Shown here: positions 45,626 to 55,952 of the stretch, piece by piece
Layout of the letters: each line of letters begins with the position of its first letter
How positions within the stretch are numbered: the stretch's first letter is position 1
Source: Aegilops tauschii subsp. strangulata
Taxonomy: Eukaryota > Streptophyta > Magnoliopsida > Poales > Poaceae
Length of the DNA stretch: 64,000 nt
NCBI RefSeq assembly: GCF_002575655.3
Contig: NC_053039.3
Location: forward strand, 378,921,633 to 378,985,632
Reading direction: 5' to 3'
The notes under the pieces: generated by a model
Seen by the model: only the letters and a program-made list of their open reading frames with translations
Told to the model about the DNA's origin: nothing
The model's database searches: none
Made by a program: the position numbers and the translations under genes

Positions 45626-46419
45626 ATGCCTGGCCCCATTGTTCACAATGAGACCACAACAACCAACCTTGGAGGTTTTGTGACCGTGCTCGCAAACCTC
45701 ACCCGCCGTGCCTATGCGTTAGAAGAGCCCCCAGAGTATGTTGTGTACCAAGGACCCATGTACGGTGAGAGCCGTCAGTACTGGGCCACTGTGCACATCT
45801 ATGGTAGGGTCTGACGCCAGAACGCCCCTACAGGTTCACTGGAAGGACAACTTCTTTTGAGCCACAAGCCATCCAGCTGGCAGCCCGAGAAGCTATAGTT
45901 CAACTCCGGCACTTGTCGCCCCGAGTTAACTGTCGTTCGTTCTACTACTACCCCAGTCGTGACGGGTATGGTAGGCCGCCCCAGGTTGCCAACGGAGATC
46001 ACGAGACGGATCCGGCACTATTGCATCTGGTGCGCTATGTAAGCGCACTAGAGCAACTGTTCGATCAGGTCACCCTTGATCTGATCGCAGCTCGTGGAGA
46101 ACTGGTTCGCCGAGCCCCTGCGAGAGGAGAAACGGAGCCCGACGCCGACAACCCAGTCGTGCTGTTCGGACACCCGATCGATCCCTTGAGGTCTGCCCCA
46201 GCCTTCAACCAGAGTGCTTTGGTGTCCCCAGAAGCGCTCCGTCGCCTTTTGGGAACCCGTTCCAACGGGATTGTGGCCAACAACCCCCGCGATGGTCATC
46301 ACCACTACCCCGACCCTGCAGCCCCTCAACCTCAACCAGCGAATCCCGACGGTGAGACCCGTGGAGAAACCTCGGCGTCCGCAAGGCCAGCCCACTTGGA
46401 CATTAACGAAGTAGACTAA
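45626..46419 (+). pseudogene. LARD ORF 1, dsRBD-like domain protein, frameshifted
   Basis: From ATG at 45626 the frame runs to a TGA at 45812. The protein clearly continues one frame over from about 45810 to the stop at 46419, so a single indel near 45805-45812 breaks about 265 codons. The first part, PPEY...YWATVHI, then an extended strand, then AIQLAAREAIVQLR, has the strand-strand-strand-helix order of a double-stranded RNA-binding domain, followed by FYYYPSR and DPALLHLVRYVSALEQL, a predicted helix. The end is Pro/Arg-rich. It is paralogous to ORF 2. The basic residues at the start of the dsRBD helix are missing, so RNA binding is uncertain. Not a known retroelement protein. Confidence 0.6.
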
Positions 46420-46714
46420 GCCACTTGAGTAGTATCAAGCCTTAGTTTACCTCCGCTTGTAATGGTGTGATCTTGTATTGCCTTTATTAAATGCTGTCTG
46501 CTTGTGCGTCCCTATTTTTGGAGTAGTAGCTATGCATATGTACGTTGGCGTACAGTTGCATTTTTAAATTTCGGGCGCAGCTACCAAGACCAACCCCGAC
46601 GGCACCCACAGTAATGCGTCACATTTATGTGATATGTATATCTGTGGCGTTTACCCAAGAACAGGATCAGCAACCAGTTACCCTTCACCACGGTGGGTAA
46701 CCCAGCCCCAACGC

Positions 46715-46722
46715 TATATAAA
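46715..46722 (+). promoter_or_regulatory. TATA box upstream of LARD ORF 2
   Basis: TATATAAA in ACGCTATATAAAGACCACC, 74 bp before the ATG at 46789. Spacing matches that for ORF 1. Confidence 0.55.
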
Positions 46723-46788
46723 GACCACCTCGTGACCTTGCCGAGTACCCCTCACCTTGTGCGCAACCCTCACAGCCATTTCTTTGCC

Positions 46789-47421
46789 ATGCCGACCCCC
46801 AGTATTTACCTGAGAACTCCAGACGCCACCTCGGGTAGTTTTGTTAAATTATTGTGGGACTTTACCTGCAGTACCATGAGTGCCACCCATCCACCCCAGT
46901 ACGAGTTTCTCAAATCGAGGATCACCCCATCCACCTCGAAATATTGGGCAGTGGTGCACATCACTCCCGCATACCCAAACCAAGACCCAACGGAAGTCTC
47001 CTTCCTGGGGAAATCCATGCCGACTCCACATATGGCCATAGAAGCTACTGCGTACGAGGCGCTCGCTCGTCTTCGATTCGCGGTACCCTATGCCAGCGAA
47101 CGAGGATATTATCATTTTCCGAGTCGTGCAGCACCCGGAGAAGTTGCATCTTTTCCCGGTGGACGAATTGAGAGAGATCCAGTACTGGCCAACCTTGCCC
47201 AGTACGTTATCGCCCAGGAGCGTTTGACTCAGCGGGTGATGGGTTACCTCCAGAGCCTCGCTGATTTAAATCCTCGGATCGCTATTGGCAGACCACTGAG
47301 GCCTGACCAGGAGAGGCGCATTCATCGACTGGTCAACCCGCTTCCCCCGATAGAAGAGGAGTGTACCCCAGTACCAGAGGCGTTTTCTCAGGACCCTGTC
47401 TTTTTGCTGTTTTCCTTGTAA
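46789..47421 (+). CDS. LARD ORF 2, dsRBD-like domain protein
   Basis: Intact 210-codon ORF. The ATG at 46789 is chosen because it follows the TATA box by 74 bp and starts the segment that matches ORF 1; an in-frame ATG at 46693 precedes the TATA box. Domain order: PPQYEFL, YWAVVHI, a strand with SFLGKS, helix AIEATAYEALARLR, then YYHFPSR and DPVLANLAQYVIAQERL, all in the same order as in ORF 1. The fold pattern suggests a divergent dsRBD followed by a helix; it lacks the KKxAK signature. The function may be RNA packaging, silencing interference or nothing to do with RNA; no experimental basis. Codon choice is GC-rich at third positions, as in expressed grass genes. Confidence 0.6.
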   Translation: MPTPSIYLRTPDATSGSFVKLLWDFTCSTMSATHPPQYEFLKSRITPSTSKYWAVVHITPAYPNQDPTEVSFLGKSMPTPHMAIEATAYEALARLRFAVPYASERGYYHFPSRAAPGEVASFPGGRIERDPVLANLAQYVIAQERLTQRVMGYLQSLADLNPRIAIGRPLRPDQERRIHRLVNPLPPIEEECTPVPEAFSQDPVFLLFSL

Positions 47422-47842
47422 ACGTCACCGCTGTGTTTATTATCACAATATTTATTTACGTGTTGCAACTTGAACGGGGTATCCAAAAATTTGTGCGACG
47501 AATCCGATTTTTGGTTTCAATTATGTGAGCAGTTTTACTGCTGTTAATTTTGTTTTAACTAATTTTCTCTCACGGCATAAGTTTGTAGTGAGATTTCTTT
47601 CCCCGAGTTGCTACAACGTATATATTTTCACGACATAGATTTTTATTCGTGCATCACCATAACAGCAGACTCACAGCTGCAACCACTCGACCCCGTGCAC
47701 TAATTACAAATCCTCGTACACATTTTGCGCCTAACTGACCACACCCGAGGACACCACAGTCTCAGTAAGAGAGATTTGTGAGTGATCGTTCAGGCGCGAA
47801 CTGCCCCAGCACACCGACAGCAGTTAGCACTCGATGCCGCGC
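47422..47842. other. LARD interior, non-coding part
   Basis: AT-rich 3' flank of ORF 2 to about 47640, then mixed sequence. No ORF with recognisable features on the plus strand. Confidence 0.5.
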
Positions 47843-48004
47843 CTAATCCACATGGTCGCCGCCGCCGCGAAGAGCTAACACTCGAGCGGCAGCATCACGA
47901 CGATCATCCAGGATCATCGCGCCCAAGAGCACGGATAACCCCAGCAACACCGCCAAACCTCCACACACCAGGACCACGTACCAGTCCGGCATCACCTCCG
48001 CCAT
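47843..48004 (-). CDS. LARD antisense ORF, small single-pass membrane protein
   Basis: 53 codons from ATG at 48004 in a strong grass start context (CTAATGGCGG). A short acidic start (MAEVMPD) is followed by 24 hydrophobic residues from WYVVLVCGG to GAMIL, long enough for one membrane span, then a basic tail (DDRRDAAARV) and a glycine-rich end. The inside-positive rule places the C-terminus in the cytosol. An upstream in-frame ATG adds 11 residues. A minus-strand TATAAAA lies at 48105-48111. The protein family was not recognised. Sense-strand ORFs over the same bases look like composition shadows. Confidence 0.5.
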   Translation of the reverse strand: MAEVMPDWYVVLVCGGLAVLLGLSVLLGAMILDDRRDAAARVLALRGGGDHVD

Positions 48005-48104
48005 TAGAGCCTCGTCTCGAGCTCCTGCTAACAACAATGGAGGAGAAGGAAGAGAAGTAGGAGCGAGGCCAGGTGTGAGGAAGAAGAGAGGAGCACCGTG
48101 ATCG

Positions 48105-48111
48105 TTTTATA
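48105..48111 (-). promoter_or_regulatory. TATA box of the LARD antisense ORF
   Basis: Minus-strand TATAAAA about 100 bp upstream of the ATG at 48004, followed by a C/T-rich leader (CTCCTCTCTTCTTCCTC) typical of plant 5' UTRs. Confidence 0.5.
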
Positions 48112-48660
48112 GCTCGAGATCGGTGTACGGTGGGCGAGGTCCACCAGCACCACTCGCCGCTCGATCGCCGGTGTTCGGAGACGAGTCCGCAAGCAATGCT
48201 GACAGCGCACTGGCTCGCGAGGTGAGTGCACGCTGCATCGGCAGCTAGCACGCCGCGCACTACCGCAGTACGGCCTAGATGCCCTACGCGCTAGGCATCG
48301 CTGGTGGAGGAAGCGCGGGAGAGCACGCGAGAGAGAAGAGAGAGCCAGAGGTAGAAGAAGAGGCCGACAATGGGCCCTGGGTCCACCTGTCAGCCAGAGA
48401 GAGCACTGTGCTCTCGGGTGCGACCAGCGTATTTTAGTAATTTAGAATTTATTCTAAATTTACTGTACCGCGTAGAAATATCTTGTTTTTCCCCCAACCT
48501 TGGACTTTTTCCACGCAACGCCAGTGTATCATACTGTGGTTTTACACCACTAACTGCCCTCTCACTGTAGCCACATTGTCTTTGCACAGTAGAATGTTTT
48601 CTTTTGATTAAAGCTATGTTTGTTCAAAACAGCTTTTAACAAATCTCGAGGACGAGATTA
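48112..48660. other. LARD interior, 3' non-coding part
   Basis: GC-rich to about 48420, then AT-rich up to the polypurine tract. No convincing gene. Confidence 0.5.
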
Positions 48661-48678
48661 TTCTTAAGGGGTTAGTGT
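48661..48678 (+). other. Polypurine tract region of the LARD
   Basis: TTCTTAAGGGGTTAGTGT just before the 3' LTR, preceded by ATCTCGAGGACGAGATTATT, a context common before the 3' LTR of plant Gypsy elements. It indicates Gypsy machinery as the trans-acting partner. Confidence 0.7.
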
Positions 48679-50104
48679 TGTGACACCCTAAAATTTTGAC
48701 CTTGTTTGATCTAAAATTTTGCCAGAAATTAAAACTTTTCCATTTGTCTAGATTTGCCCTTTTGATATTGTGGATTTTTTTTACCTTAAGTGAAAAAAAA
48801 CTTTCCAAAAGTATTATTGGACTTGAATACTCTCTTTGTAAAACAATTCTTTATCAGTGGATTTACTTTGCAAGATTTGTTTGCCCTAAGCTTTATTCCT
48901 TTAAAATGATTTTTCATAAAATTTTGGAGCCTGTTTTACACTGCAACCATTTGGCAAATGCATTTAAAATTTCCACCAAAATTTGGGGATGTCATCTGAT
49001 GTTTCCACATCACTTCTATGCAAGAATATCTTTTGGTCATTGGAGATTTTGAGCTCTACATCAACTTTTCAAATCTGGTCCAGTAGGCATTTTTGCACTA
49101 CAACCTATTTAAATATTTCTTTAAAAATTCTTCCAAGTGTTGGAGATGTCAGTAGATGCATATGATTCAACTTCATGCAAAAACCCAGTGTTGTCCTTTG
49201 AAAAATTTGAGTGAACCAACCTCTTTTCCATTCTGGTCCAGTTTGATGATTTGTACTGCAACCCTATTTTATTTTGCTCTAGTGACCCTGAGCCTTTTCC
49301 TGCTTGTAGCCCTCCCTACAGAACCCTTAAGTCCAGGAGATTGGACCCATTGGACGATTTTAAGTGCATGCAATGAAACCTTTTTCTTTCTGTCCAAAAC
49401 TGTAGTTTTGCAAAACTTGCACTAACAAGTTTCTGGTTTTGCCCAAATGACCATGCCATCATCACCTACAACTAGAGAGACCCTGATCTGGAGATTTTGA
49501 CCACTCCAAGAGTTGCCTAAGTGCACTTGGCATTTTGTCGAACACTTGGTGTGCACTGTCAGTTTTGGGCATGTTTCCTAGTTTGCACTATGATCTTGTT
49601 CCACTGACCCAGCAACCTTGTCCACTAAACTCCTAGCTATCTCTATCCTAGTTATGTTAATTGCCAGCCTCACCCTCACACTCTAGGCCACCCTGGCATT
49701 TCGTCGAACACGGCCCGTGCGTGCTCTGGGCGCGCCCAGAGCGCACGTTTTGCACGCGCGCGCACCGAGCCGCCGCGCCGCACTGCCGCCCTCGACGCGT
49801 CCCGTCCCTGGCCCCAGCTCGCCTGCTGAGACGCGCACTAACCTCGCCCACTCTCCACGCCACCCCTGGCGCCCTACAGCGCCGCTGGCAGAGCTTTTGG
49901 CGGCATGCCGGCGTCGGCAGCGAGCCTCTTCCATGGACGACGCCGCCCAAACCACACCAGCGTGCCAGCTGCCCCTATGAACAGCTCGAGCTTATCCCGA
50001 AGCTCGTCGGCACGCGCTCGTCGCCGCCACGATGCCCTGCAGCTACAGCACGGCTATCGCCGGCGATCCTATCCTCGGCCGCCTCGGGACCGACCGCGAG
50101 CGCC

Positions 50105-50112
50105 TATATAAG
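50105..50112 (+). promoter_or_regulatory. TATA box of the LARD 3' LTR
   Basis: Same site as 42540-42547. It could drive read-out transcription into the flanking sequence beyond 52879. Confidence 0.65.
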
Positions 50113-52042
50113 GGGACCCCGAGCTCAACCGAGCACTCAGGCAACCCCAGGCCACCCACATAGTACTCCCGCAGCCAGCAATCGACGGGGAAGGGCTTTC
50201 TTCCTCGCCTCCGGCCAGCTCGGCCGCCGCCGAGCTCCGGTGCAATACGCCGCAGCCAGACCCTCCCCCGCCCAACCAGCGCCACCAAGAGTCTCCCCAT
50301 AGCCTTGTGGAGCTGCCTAGCGCTTCAGCCTCGACCTAGGACCACCATAGCCCTAAGCTCACTTTGCTCCCGAACCGCCGTCCGCCGCGGAGCTCGCCGC
50401 CGGTGACTTTCTCCGTCCCCACCTGCCTAGCGCCCACCGGGAGGACCGCCCCGGTCTGGCGGATCCATCCCTGCCCTCGGGGCCCCGTGTGGAGCTGCCG
50501 TTCGGCGCCGGTGATCGCCGGAGACCCGCCCCCGTTCGGGCAGAGACAGAGAGGAGGGAGGGAAGACCGGTCAAACCTGACCAGTGGGTCCCCTGGACCC
50601 ACTATCAGTGACCCGCGCGCCGTCCACTCTGGTTAAGTGAAGGCGTATAAATCCCGAGTACGTCTCCTCTGCTGCGAAGGCGTATTCCCCCTCGAAACGT
50701 TTTCTTTTTCTGGTTTTTTATTAAAAAACAGAGTTGACCAAACTTTGACTGGCTATATCTTTTAAAATAAAACTCCAAATGAGTTGATTCTTTTTCCTAC
50801 CTCTCCCAAATTTTATCTAGTTTATTTTAAGATTTATTTCAAATATATTTGAGACAACTTTTTGTACTGTGTTTGAAATATTTGATATTTGAATATTTTT
50901 TCAAAAATAGGAAATGGAGAAGGAAGAAAGCTTTCTAAAAGTGCACCCTTTGCATACTCTTGAAGGCAAGCATTCTGAAATCTGTCATAATATTTTCGTG
51001 AGGTGTTTTGATAAGGTTACAACACCACTTGACTTGGAGCATGCGTTATTTTTTTATGTAACGATAAAGTCTCGCGCATGAGTGCATATTGGAGATGTTT
51101 TGCTGTTAGTAATGGATATGCTGTGATAGTGATCAGCCTCGTGAATCTTTCATGCATACCGGCAGGAAGCCGGGAGAGTCGTGGTCTTGGGTAGACACGA
51201 GCTTGTCCCTAGTTCCTCGTCGGGACGAGTGTGTCCGGTATGGCATGATGAGTTTTGATGAGCAGTGATTCTGTCTGTCGATGGAAATATTTTGGTTATG
51301 CTATTATTCGGAGAATACTTGGACCGCCTGAGTCGGTCGTAGGTCGAGTCTTGTTCAGCAACTTCCCCTACTAGTTTTGTACTACCACTTGTCCCTGCCG
51401 CAGGTAGGGTACGGTTCAGTAAGTTGTCAACCCCTTACCAAAGCACACACCGTACAGAGAGGCCATTGTGGAAGATACCGGAGGCCTCCGGTAGGCATGC
51501 CACCTGGTCCGGGGCCATGGGTGTTTCCGGTTGGGACCGAGAGGGGGGCACCCCTTAGAGCGCGCGAATATAAATTTGATCCCATGCTACGTCGAGGTTG
51601 TAGCCTCCCCACTTAGAGTTTTGCTTGGCAGGTGTCGTGGGTGATTCCAGACACCGGTAAGTTAAGCTGGTGTGTGCAGGTCAGGCGTGTTTTCAATTAA
51701 AAGGCCGTAGGCGGAATTAGTCTCGATGGGATAAAAAATTCGTTACTCGTGGGTAAATAGTACACCCTCTGCAGAGGATATATCCATTCGGATAGCCATG
51801 TTCATGGGTAAGGACCCCAGTCCGAGGTGGGTCATGTAACGGTATTCGGATGGAGAACGGCTAAGCTAGATCATAGTAACGGTTTTCAGATGGAGAAAAC
51901 GAATACGCCAGAACTTTGTTTATGACCTGTAACATGTGGTTTATGATTATTATTATTGTGGACTAACCATTTACTTTATTTGAATTTATTGAGTATCCCT
52001 GGGACGGTTCTACCTCCTGGATATTCACTGTGATCATTCTTG

Positions 52043-52310
52043 TATAAGCCCTTTATGTGGTGTCGCTCAGACGCCCGACTGCAGCATGTTTTGTTATTTA
52101 TTTATCCTTTATAAGCCCTTTATGTGGTGTCGCTCAGACGCCCGACTGCGGCATGTTTTGTTATTTATTTATCCTTTATAAGCCCTTTATGTGGTGTCGC
52201 TCAGACGCCCGACTGCGGCATGTTTTGTTATTTATTTATCCTTTATAAGCTCTTTATGTGGTGTCGCCCAGATGCCCGACTGCGGCATTGTTAATTTATT
52301 TACAACTTTT
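52043..52310 (+). repeat. 67 bp tandem repeat in LARD 3' LTR, four copies
   Basis: Same array as 44473-44740, same copy number. Confidence 0.93.
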
Positions 52311-52884
52311 TGAGGCGTCGCTCCAGACACTCGATATAGTGCATTCTATTCTCTACTCCGCATTGCATATTCATAATTACACCTGCTTACGAGTGCCATG
52401 GATTTCATTTATTTCGTGATAGACGCTATGATCATGAATATTTCGGAGCATGATCGTCTCTTATTATATTATACCCGTGTTCTTAATGTTTAAGAGTACA
52501 TTCAAACGTACTCACTGGCTTGTCCCTGGCTATTGTCTTGGCCAGATTCCTTACGTGGAGAAGAGCGTTACGACGACAGCCCCGGATCCTATGCAAGGAC
52601 GATAGCGGCCTCGCGAAGATAGGAGTTGTCCTGGTCAGCTGTTCTTGTGGGAAATGGAGTCCCATAGACGGAGATGAACCTCAAACCGCTTCCGCCATCA
52701 ACCACTAGAAACCAAGTGTTGTACTCCTAGGCCACAATGGTCTTGTACTACATATGTTGTACCTTGCTTGGAATTCTTGTATCAAGTTGGTGCCTCATCA
52801 GCTAACAGTAATCCTGGGGCTGGTGAGCACAAAGGCCGTTTTTCTGGGAAATTAATATCCCGAAAATCCGGTCGTGACATTTAA

Positions 52885-53427
52885 GCCTGAAGGAGAACCC
52901 AAATAGTAGCTGCATTCCTTCCCCTCCCGCCGCCTCTTCTCTGGTCGCCGTCGCCTGGTAGCCATGGGCCGACCGAAGGTAACAACATACACCATACTCC
53001 CGCCAGAGCGGTGCTTTAATATGGAAATTTTAGTGGTCATGCATGCATCTTTTTGTGCTAGCACTCCTATATAAGGGTTGACCGGTCGCTTCCCGCGGAC
53101 GTGCGCGGGCGGTGGAAGAGGAAGGAGAAGGGAAGCAGCCTGTGGAGTAACGTTTTTTACCACAATTTCTTAGGAAACTGAGTGCAATAATTGAGTAGTT
53201 TTGCAAACTACCAGCACTACACCTGAAACGGTTCAAAACCTATACTCCCTTGCCAGCGCGCGCTTCCCGCATGAAACGGTCAGCGTCGCCCTGGAGCGTC
53301 AGTGCCGCATTAATGCCCGGCCAGAGCGGAGGCGACCTCTCACTGGCGCCGGCTTTGAAGTGGCGCGACGGCCGAGAGAGCGCCGCTTCCCGGTGCATGC
53401 GACTGCTCCGCGTCGAGACTGGCCATA
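52885..53427. other. Gene-like low-copy sequence right of the LARD
   Basis: An ATG at 52964 followed after five codons by AAGGTAACA could be a very short first exon. A TATATAAGG near 53050 may be a promoter. The block 53255-53330 (GCGCGCTTCCCGC, GAAACGGTCA, GTCAGTGCCGCATT) recurs at 56745-56800. No protein recognised. Confidence 0.35.
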
Positions 53428-53739
53428 GGCCCTGTTTGGATCCATGGGTTAGAATTATTTTGAGCTAGTTGGGCTCAAATAGCCCTAAAGTATCCAAGCA
53501 TGAGGGTTTAAATTGGAGCAAGTTGCACCGAACCCACCAAAAAAACTATCCCACCCAAGAGGTGCTAACTGGAGATAGTTCTCATTGGGACCACTAAAAA
53601 ATCACTTTTCTCTCTCCATGAAGTGCATTTATTGTCAATCTAACCCTATCACCCAAACACCTCTTTGGCTACAGTTAGTTCAGGGTTAGTCATGAGTTAG
53701 TCTAACCTCTAGCAAAGTTAGAGTATCAAACAGGAGCAG
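53428..53739. mobile_element. Tourist-like (PIF/Harbinger) MITE
   Basis: Left end GGCCCTGTTTGGATCC, right end GAGTATCAAACAGGAGCAG, imperfect inverted repeats with the common grass Tourist motif. About 312 bp, AT-rich interior, no ORF. Confidence 0.65.
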
Positions 53740-55330
53740 TATAGGACATGCAAGTTGCTCAAAGCATACAGGCAAATTCGTACGTGAAAGGATTTTTTTC
53801 TTTTTGAAAATGGAACACGAAAGGAATTTTTTTTAGAATGCTCTTGGCATGTCGCTAACATGAGATAGTTAACCGACCTCAATAGACGGCAGAAACGCCA
53901 GCCCGCCGCACTTTGATAGAGACGAGGAGGGAGAAGCAATACAGGCTGCTGGATTACTAGAGATAGGTGTCGCACGGAAGCCAAGAAATATGGTGATAGC
54001 GTGGGTTAGCCATGTACTAGTATGATGTAACTACACTGGGCTACCATGTTTCGTACTCTTCCAGTCCACTGTGGAGATGATTGGTTAACTTTATATCGCT
54101 GAATAATATTAAATATTATGAGTGCAGACGCTCCACCACGAGGTTCCTTGCTCCTTCTCGGTCGTCCGGAATCTATGTTCTTCCACTCTATTTTTTTACG
54201 TGAGCTTTGTTCATCCTTTTGCCAACATGCGAGACATCTAGCATCAAGGTGCACGTGTTATGCAAGGATTGTTCCATCTATATGAAGAACACGTGGGACT
54301 GGAACTACGAGATGGACATGTACCCAGGAGTGGACGTACGAACCTGAGTAATGTAGCGCAGTAAGTGAAGTAGAAAGGCACAAATGGTATGAACATGCGT
54401 GGCATATAGGGTGTGTTTGGTTGCGTTCTCGTCTCAGCATAGTTGCTCCCTCTTCATGCATGCTCAACTCAACACCCCTCTTCATGCATGCTTCTAGTGT
54501 ATTTGTGCTAAACTAGTGTGGACTCATGCACCCTCCATACACTCTACCAAACACCCAAAAGTAGGTCGAGAAGGGAACTCTTGGGCGGCATTTGTCTCTT
54601 ACTACGTACTACCACTAAATGTTGTACGTGCAATGCACGGTGATGTTATGGAGTACTTGCCTAAGTACTCTACTACTACTATATTAGTTGGAGGCACATA
54701 TTAACTTTTATATTTGTTTACGTGTTTGCCCCGAGACCTTCGAACTAGACGTGTCTTTCTCTCCAGGTCGCACTTTGTATCGTTCATACCACTAAGTACT
54801 ACTACGTGTGGTCTCCGACCCAGAAGTGGAAGAAGTGGAGACGCTCTACCATGCTGTTTTTTTTACGCTGGGCTCTACCACGCTGTTCATGTCCCACTCC
54901 TTTCGCTGACGTGTGGGAGATCCAGCACGTGCCGTGTTTGGCACCCATCGTCGTAAGAGTTGAAACGCTAGCATTCATCAGAAATAAAAAATAATTATAA
55001 ATCGGCAGTGATACTATTTTTTTGCGAACCAATCAGCAGTGATACTATACCACGCGGTTTCCTTGCTCCTCGATATCGGAAAGAATACTTCCGTTCGCCA
55101 ACATGTGGGACGTCGACCATCCTGGTCCACTTGCCATGCACGTAGAACTCCAAGGGAGAGTCACACAGGTCGTCTCGCCGCAGTAACAATGACTAATGAG
55201 CCGTCAAATCACAGGCCCACTTCCCACTTTGAAGTTGCTCGGACGAAGGAACCATCATGACTTCGTTGAATTCCGCTTCTTGAAGAAAACTACTGTTCCA
55301 GCAGTACTGCTAGCTACAGTAGTTACTCCA
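53740..55330. repeat. Diverged dispersed repeat cluster, no genes
   Basis: Segments near 54120-54290, 54830-54960 and 55030-55310 are related to each other and to 58560-58880. Shared words are ATATCGGAAAGAATACTT, GCCAACATGTGGGACGTCGA, ACCATCATGACTTCGTTGAA. The family was not identified. Confidence 0.55.
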
Positions 55331-55336
55331 ACAGAG

Positions 55337-55460
55337 GCCTCCTTTCGTTCATAGGATAGGAATATGAAAATCATAGGAAGTGAGATGACATGCATCTCAA
55401 TTCCTATAGAGAAAGAGATGCCATTTGATGCTTAGGATAGGAATTTTTCCATTTAGTCTA
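55337..55460. mobile_element. MITE fragment, left part (PIF/Harbinger type)
   Basis: GGCCTCCTTTCGTTCATAGG followed by repeated GGATAGGAAT words. The matching right end (CCCTATGAACCAAATGAGGCC, then TAA) is seen only on another copy at 58960-59014. Confidence 0.55.
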
Positions 55461-55565
55461 GGCTAATGTACTGGTAATTTGCTCTAAAAACTACAGTAGT
55501 AACTAGTAGTATTGGTACATGCTCGTACTCAGACACAGACACACACACACTAACTACTAGTACTA

Positions 55566-55952
55566 CTACTTCTCACATGCTGGCCAGACGCCATCGTTCT
55601 CCTTCCCGTCTTTGTCGGCGACACCCCACCGTGCTTGGATCTCCGCCGACCTCTCCACAGCAGCGTGTGCGTCCTTTTCTTTCTTGCGGCGGCGGGCCTC
55701 TCTTTTCTTGAGTGCTTTCTGACTTTTCCGCTCCCTCTGTGCGGCTTTGGCCGCCTCTTGCTCTACCGCCCATTCGGCCTTGGCATCTTCAAATGCCTCC
55801 CACATAGTTGTGAGGTCGCGAGCGGCGATGAACTCGGCACGGTGGGATGCCATCGCTTCCCTACCATTTTGTGTGCGATCGTGGGCGGCGAGGAACTCGG
55901 CGCAGCGAGATGCCATCGCTGCCTTACCGGTTAGTGTGCGACGCGGTGGCAT
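55566..55952 (-). CDS. Hypothetical charged helical protein, 128 residues
   Basis: Intact ORF, ATG at 55952. The N-terminal part has two copies of a 21-residue unit (AMASRCAEFLAAHDRTQ and AMASHRAEFIAARDLTT). A long K/R/E/A-rich helix follows, with clusters of basic residues near residues 75-95. It has no recognised domain. It could be a nuclear or coiled-coil protein, or a transposon-carried ORF, since the surrounding DNA is MITE-rich. Good third-position GC bias supports real coding history. Confidence 0.45.
   Translation of the reverse strand: MPPRRTLTGKAAMASRCAEFLAAHDRTQNGREAMASHRAEFIAARDLTTMWEAFEDAKAEWAVEQEAAKAAQRERKSQKALKKREARRRKKEKDAHAAVERSAEIQARWGVADKDGKENDGVWPACEK

Larger units (their letters stand above)
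41111..52879 (+). mobile_element. LARD-type non-autonomous LTR retrotransposon (Sukkula-like)
   Basis: Two LTRs of 4199 bp (41111-45309) and 4201 bp (48679-52879) flank a 3369 bp interior. The target duplication TTTAA is perfect (41106-41110 and 52880-52884). A perfect 16-base initiator-Met primer site follows the left LTR and a purine-rich tract precedes the right. No gag, RT or integrase is present. LTRs of about 4.4 kb and an interior of about 3.5 kb define the Triticeae LARD described from barley as Sukkula. The two LTRs are nearly identical over long stretches, which implies a recent insertion. The interior holds three ORFs, described separately. Confidence 0.92.
48679..52879 (+). repeat. 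3' LTR of the LARD
   Basis: Near-identical to 41111-45309, with few substitutions and small indels (for example extra TATTTGA near 50883 and lost bases in A/T runs). Confidence 0.95.

Noticed and set aside
47782..48060. 92-residue plus-strand ORF in the LARD interior
   Set aside because: Proline/arginine-rich, no start context, antisense to the better-supported membrane-protein ORF.
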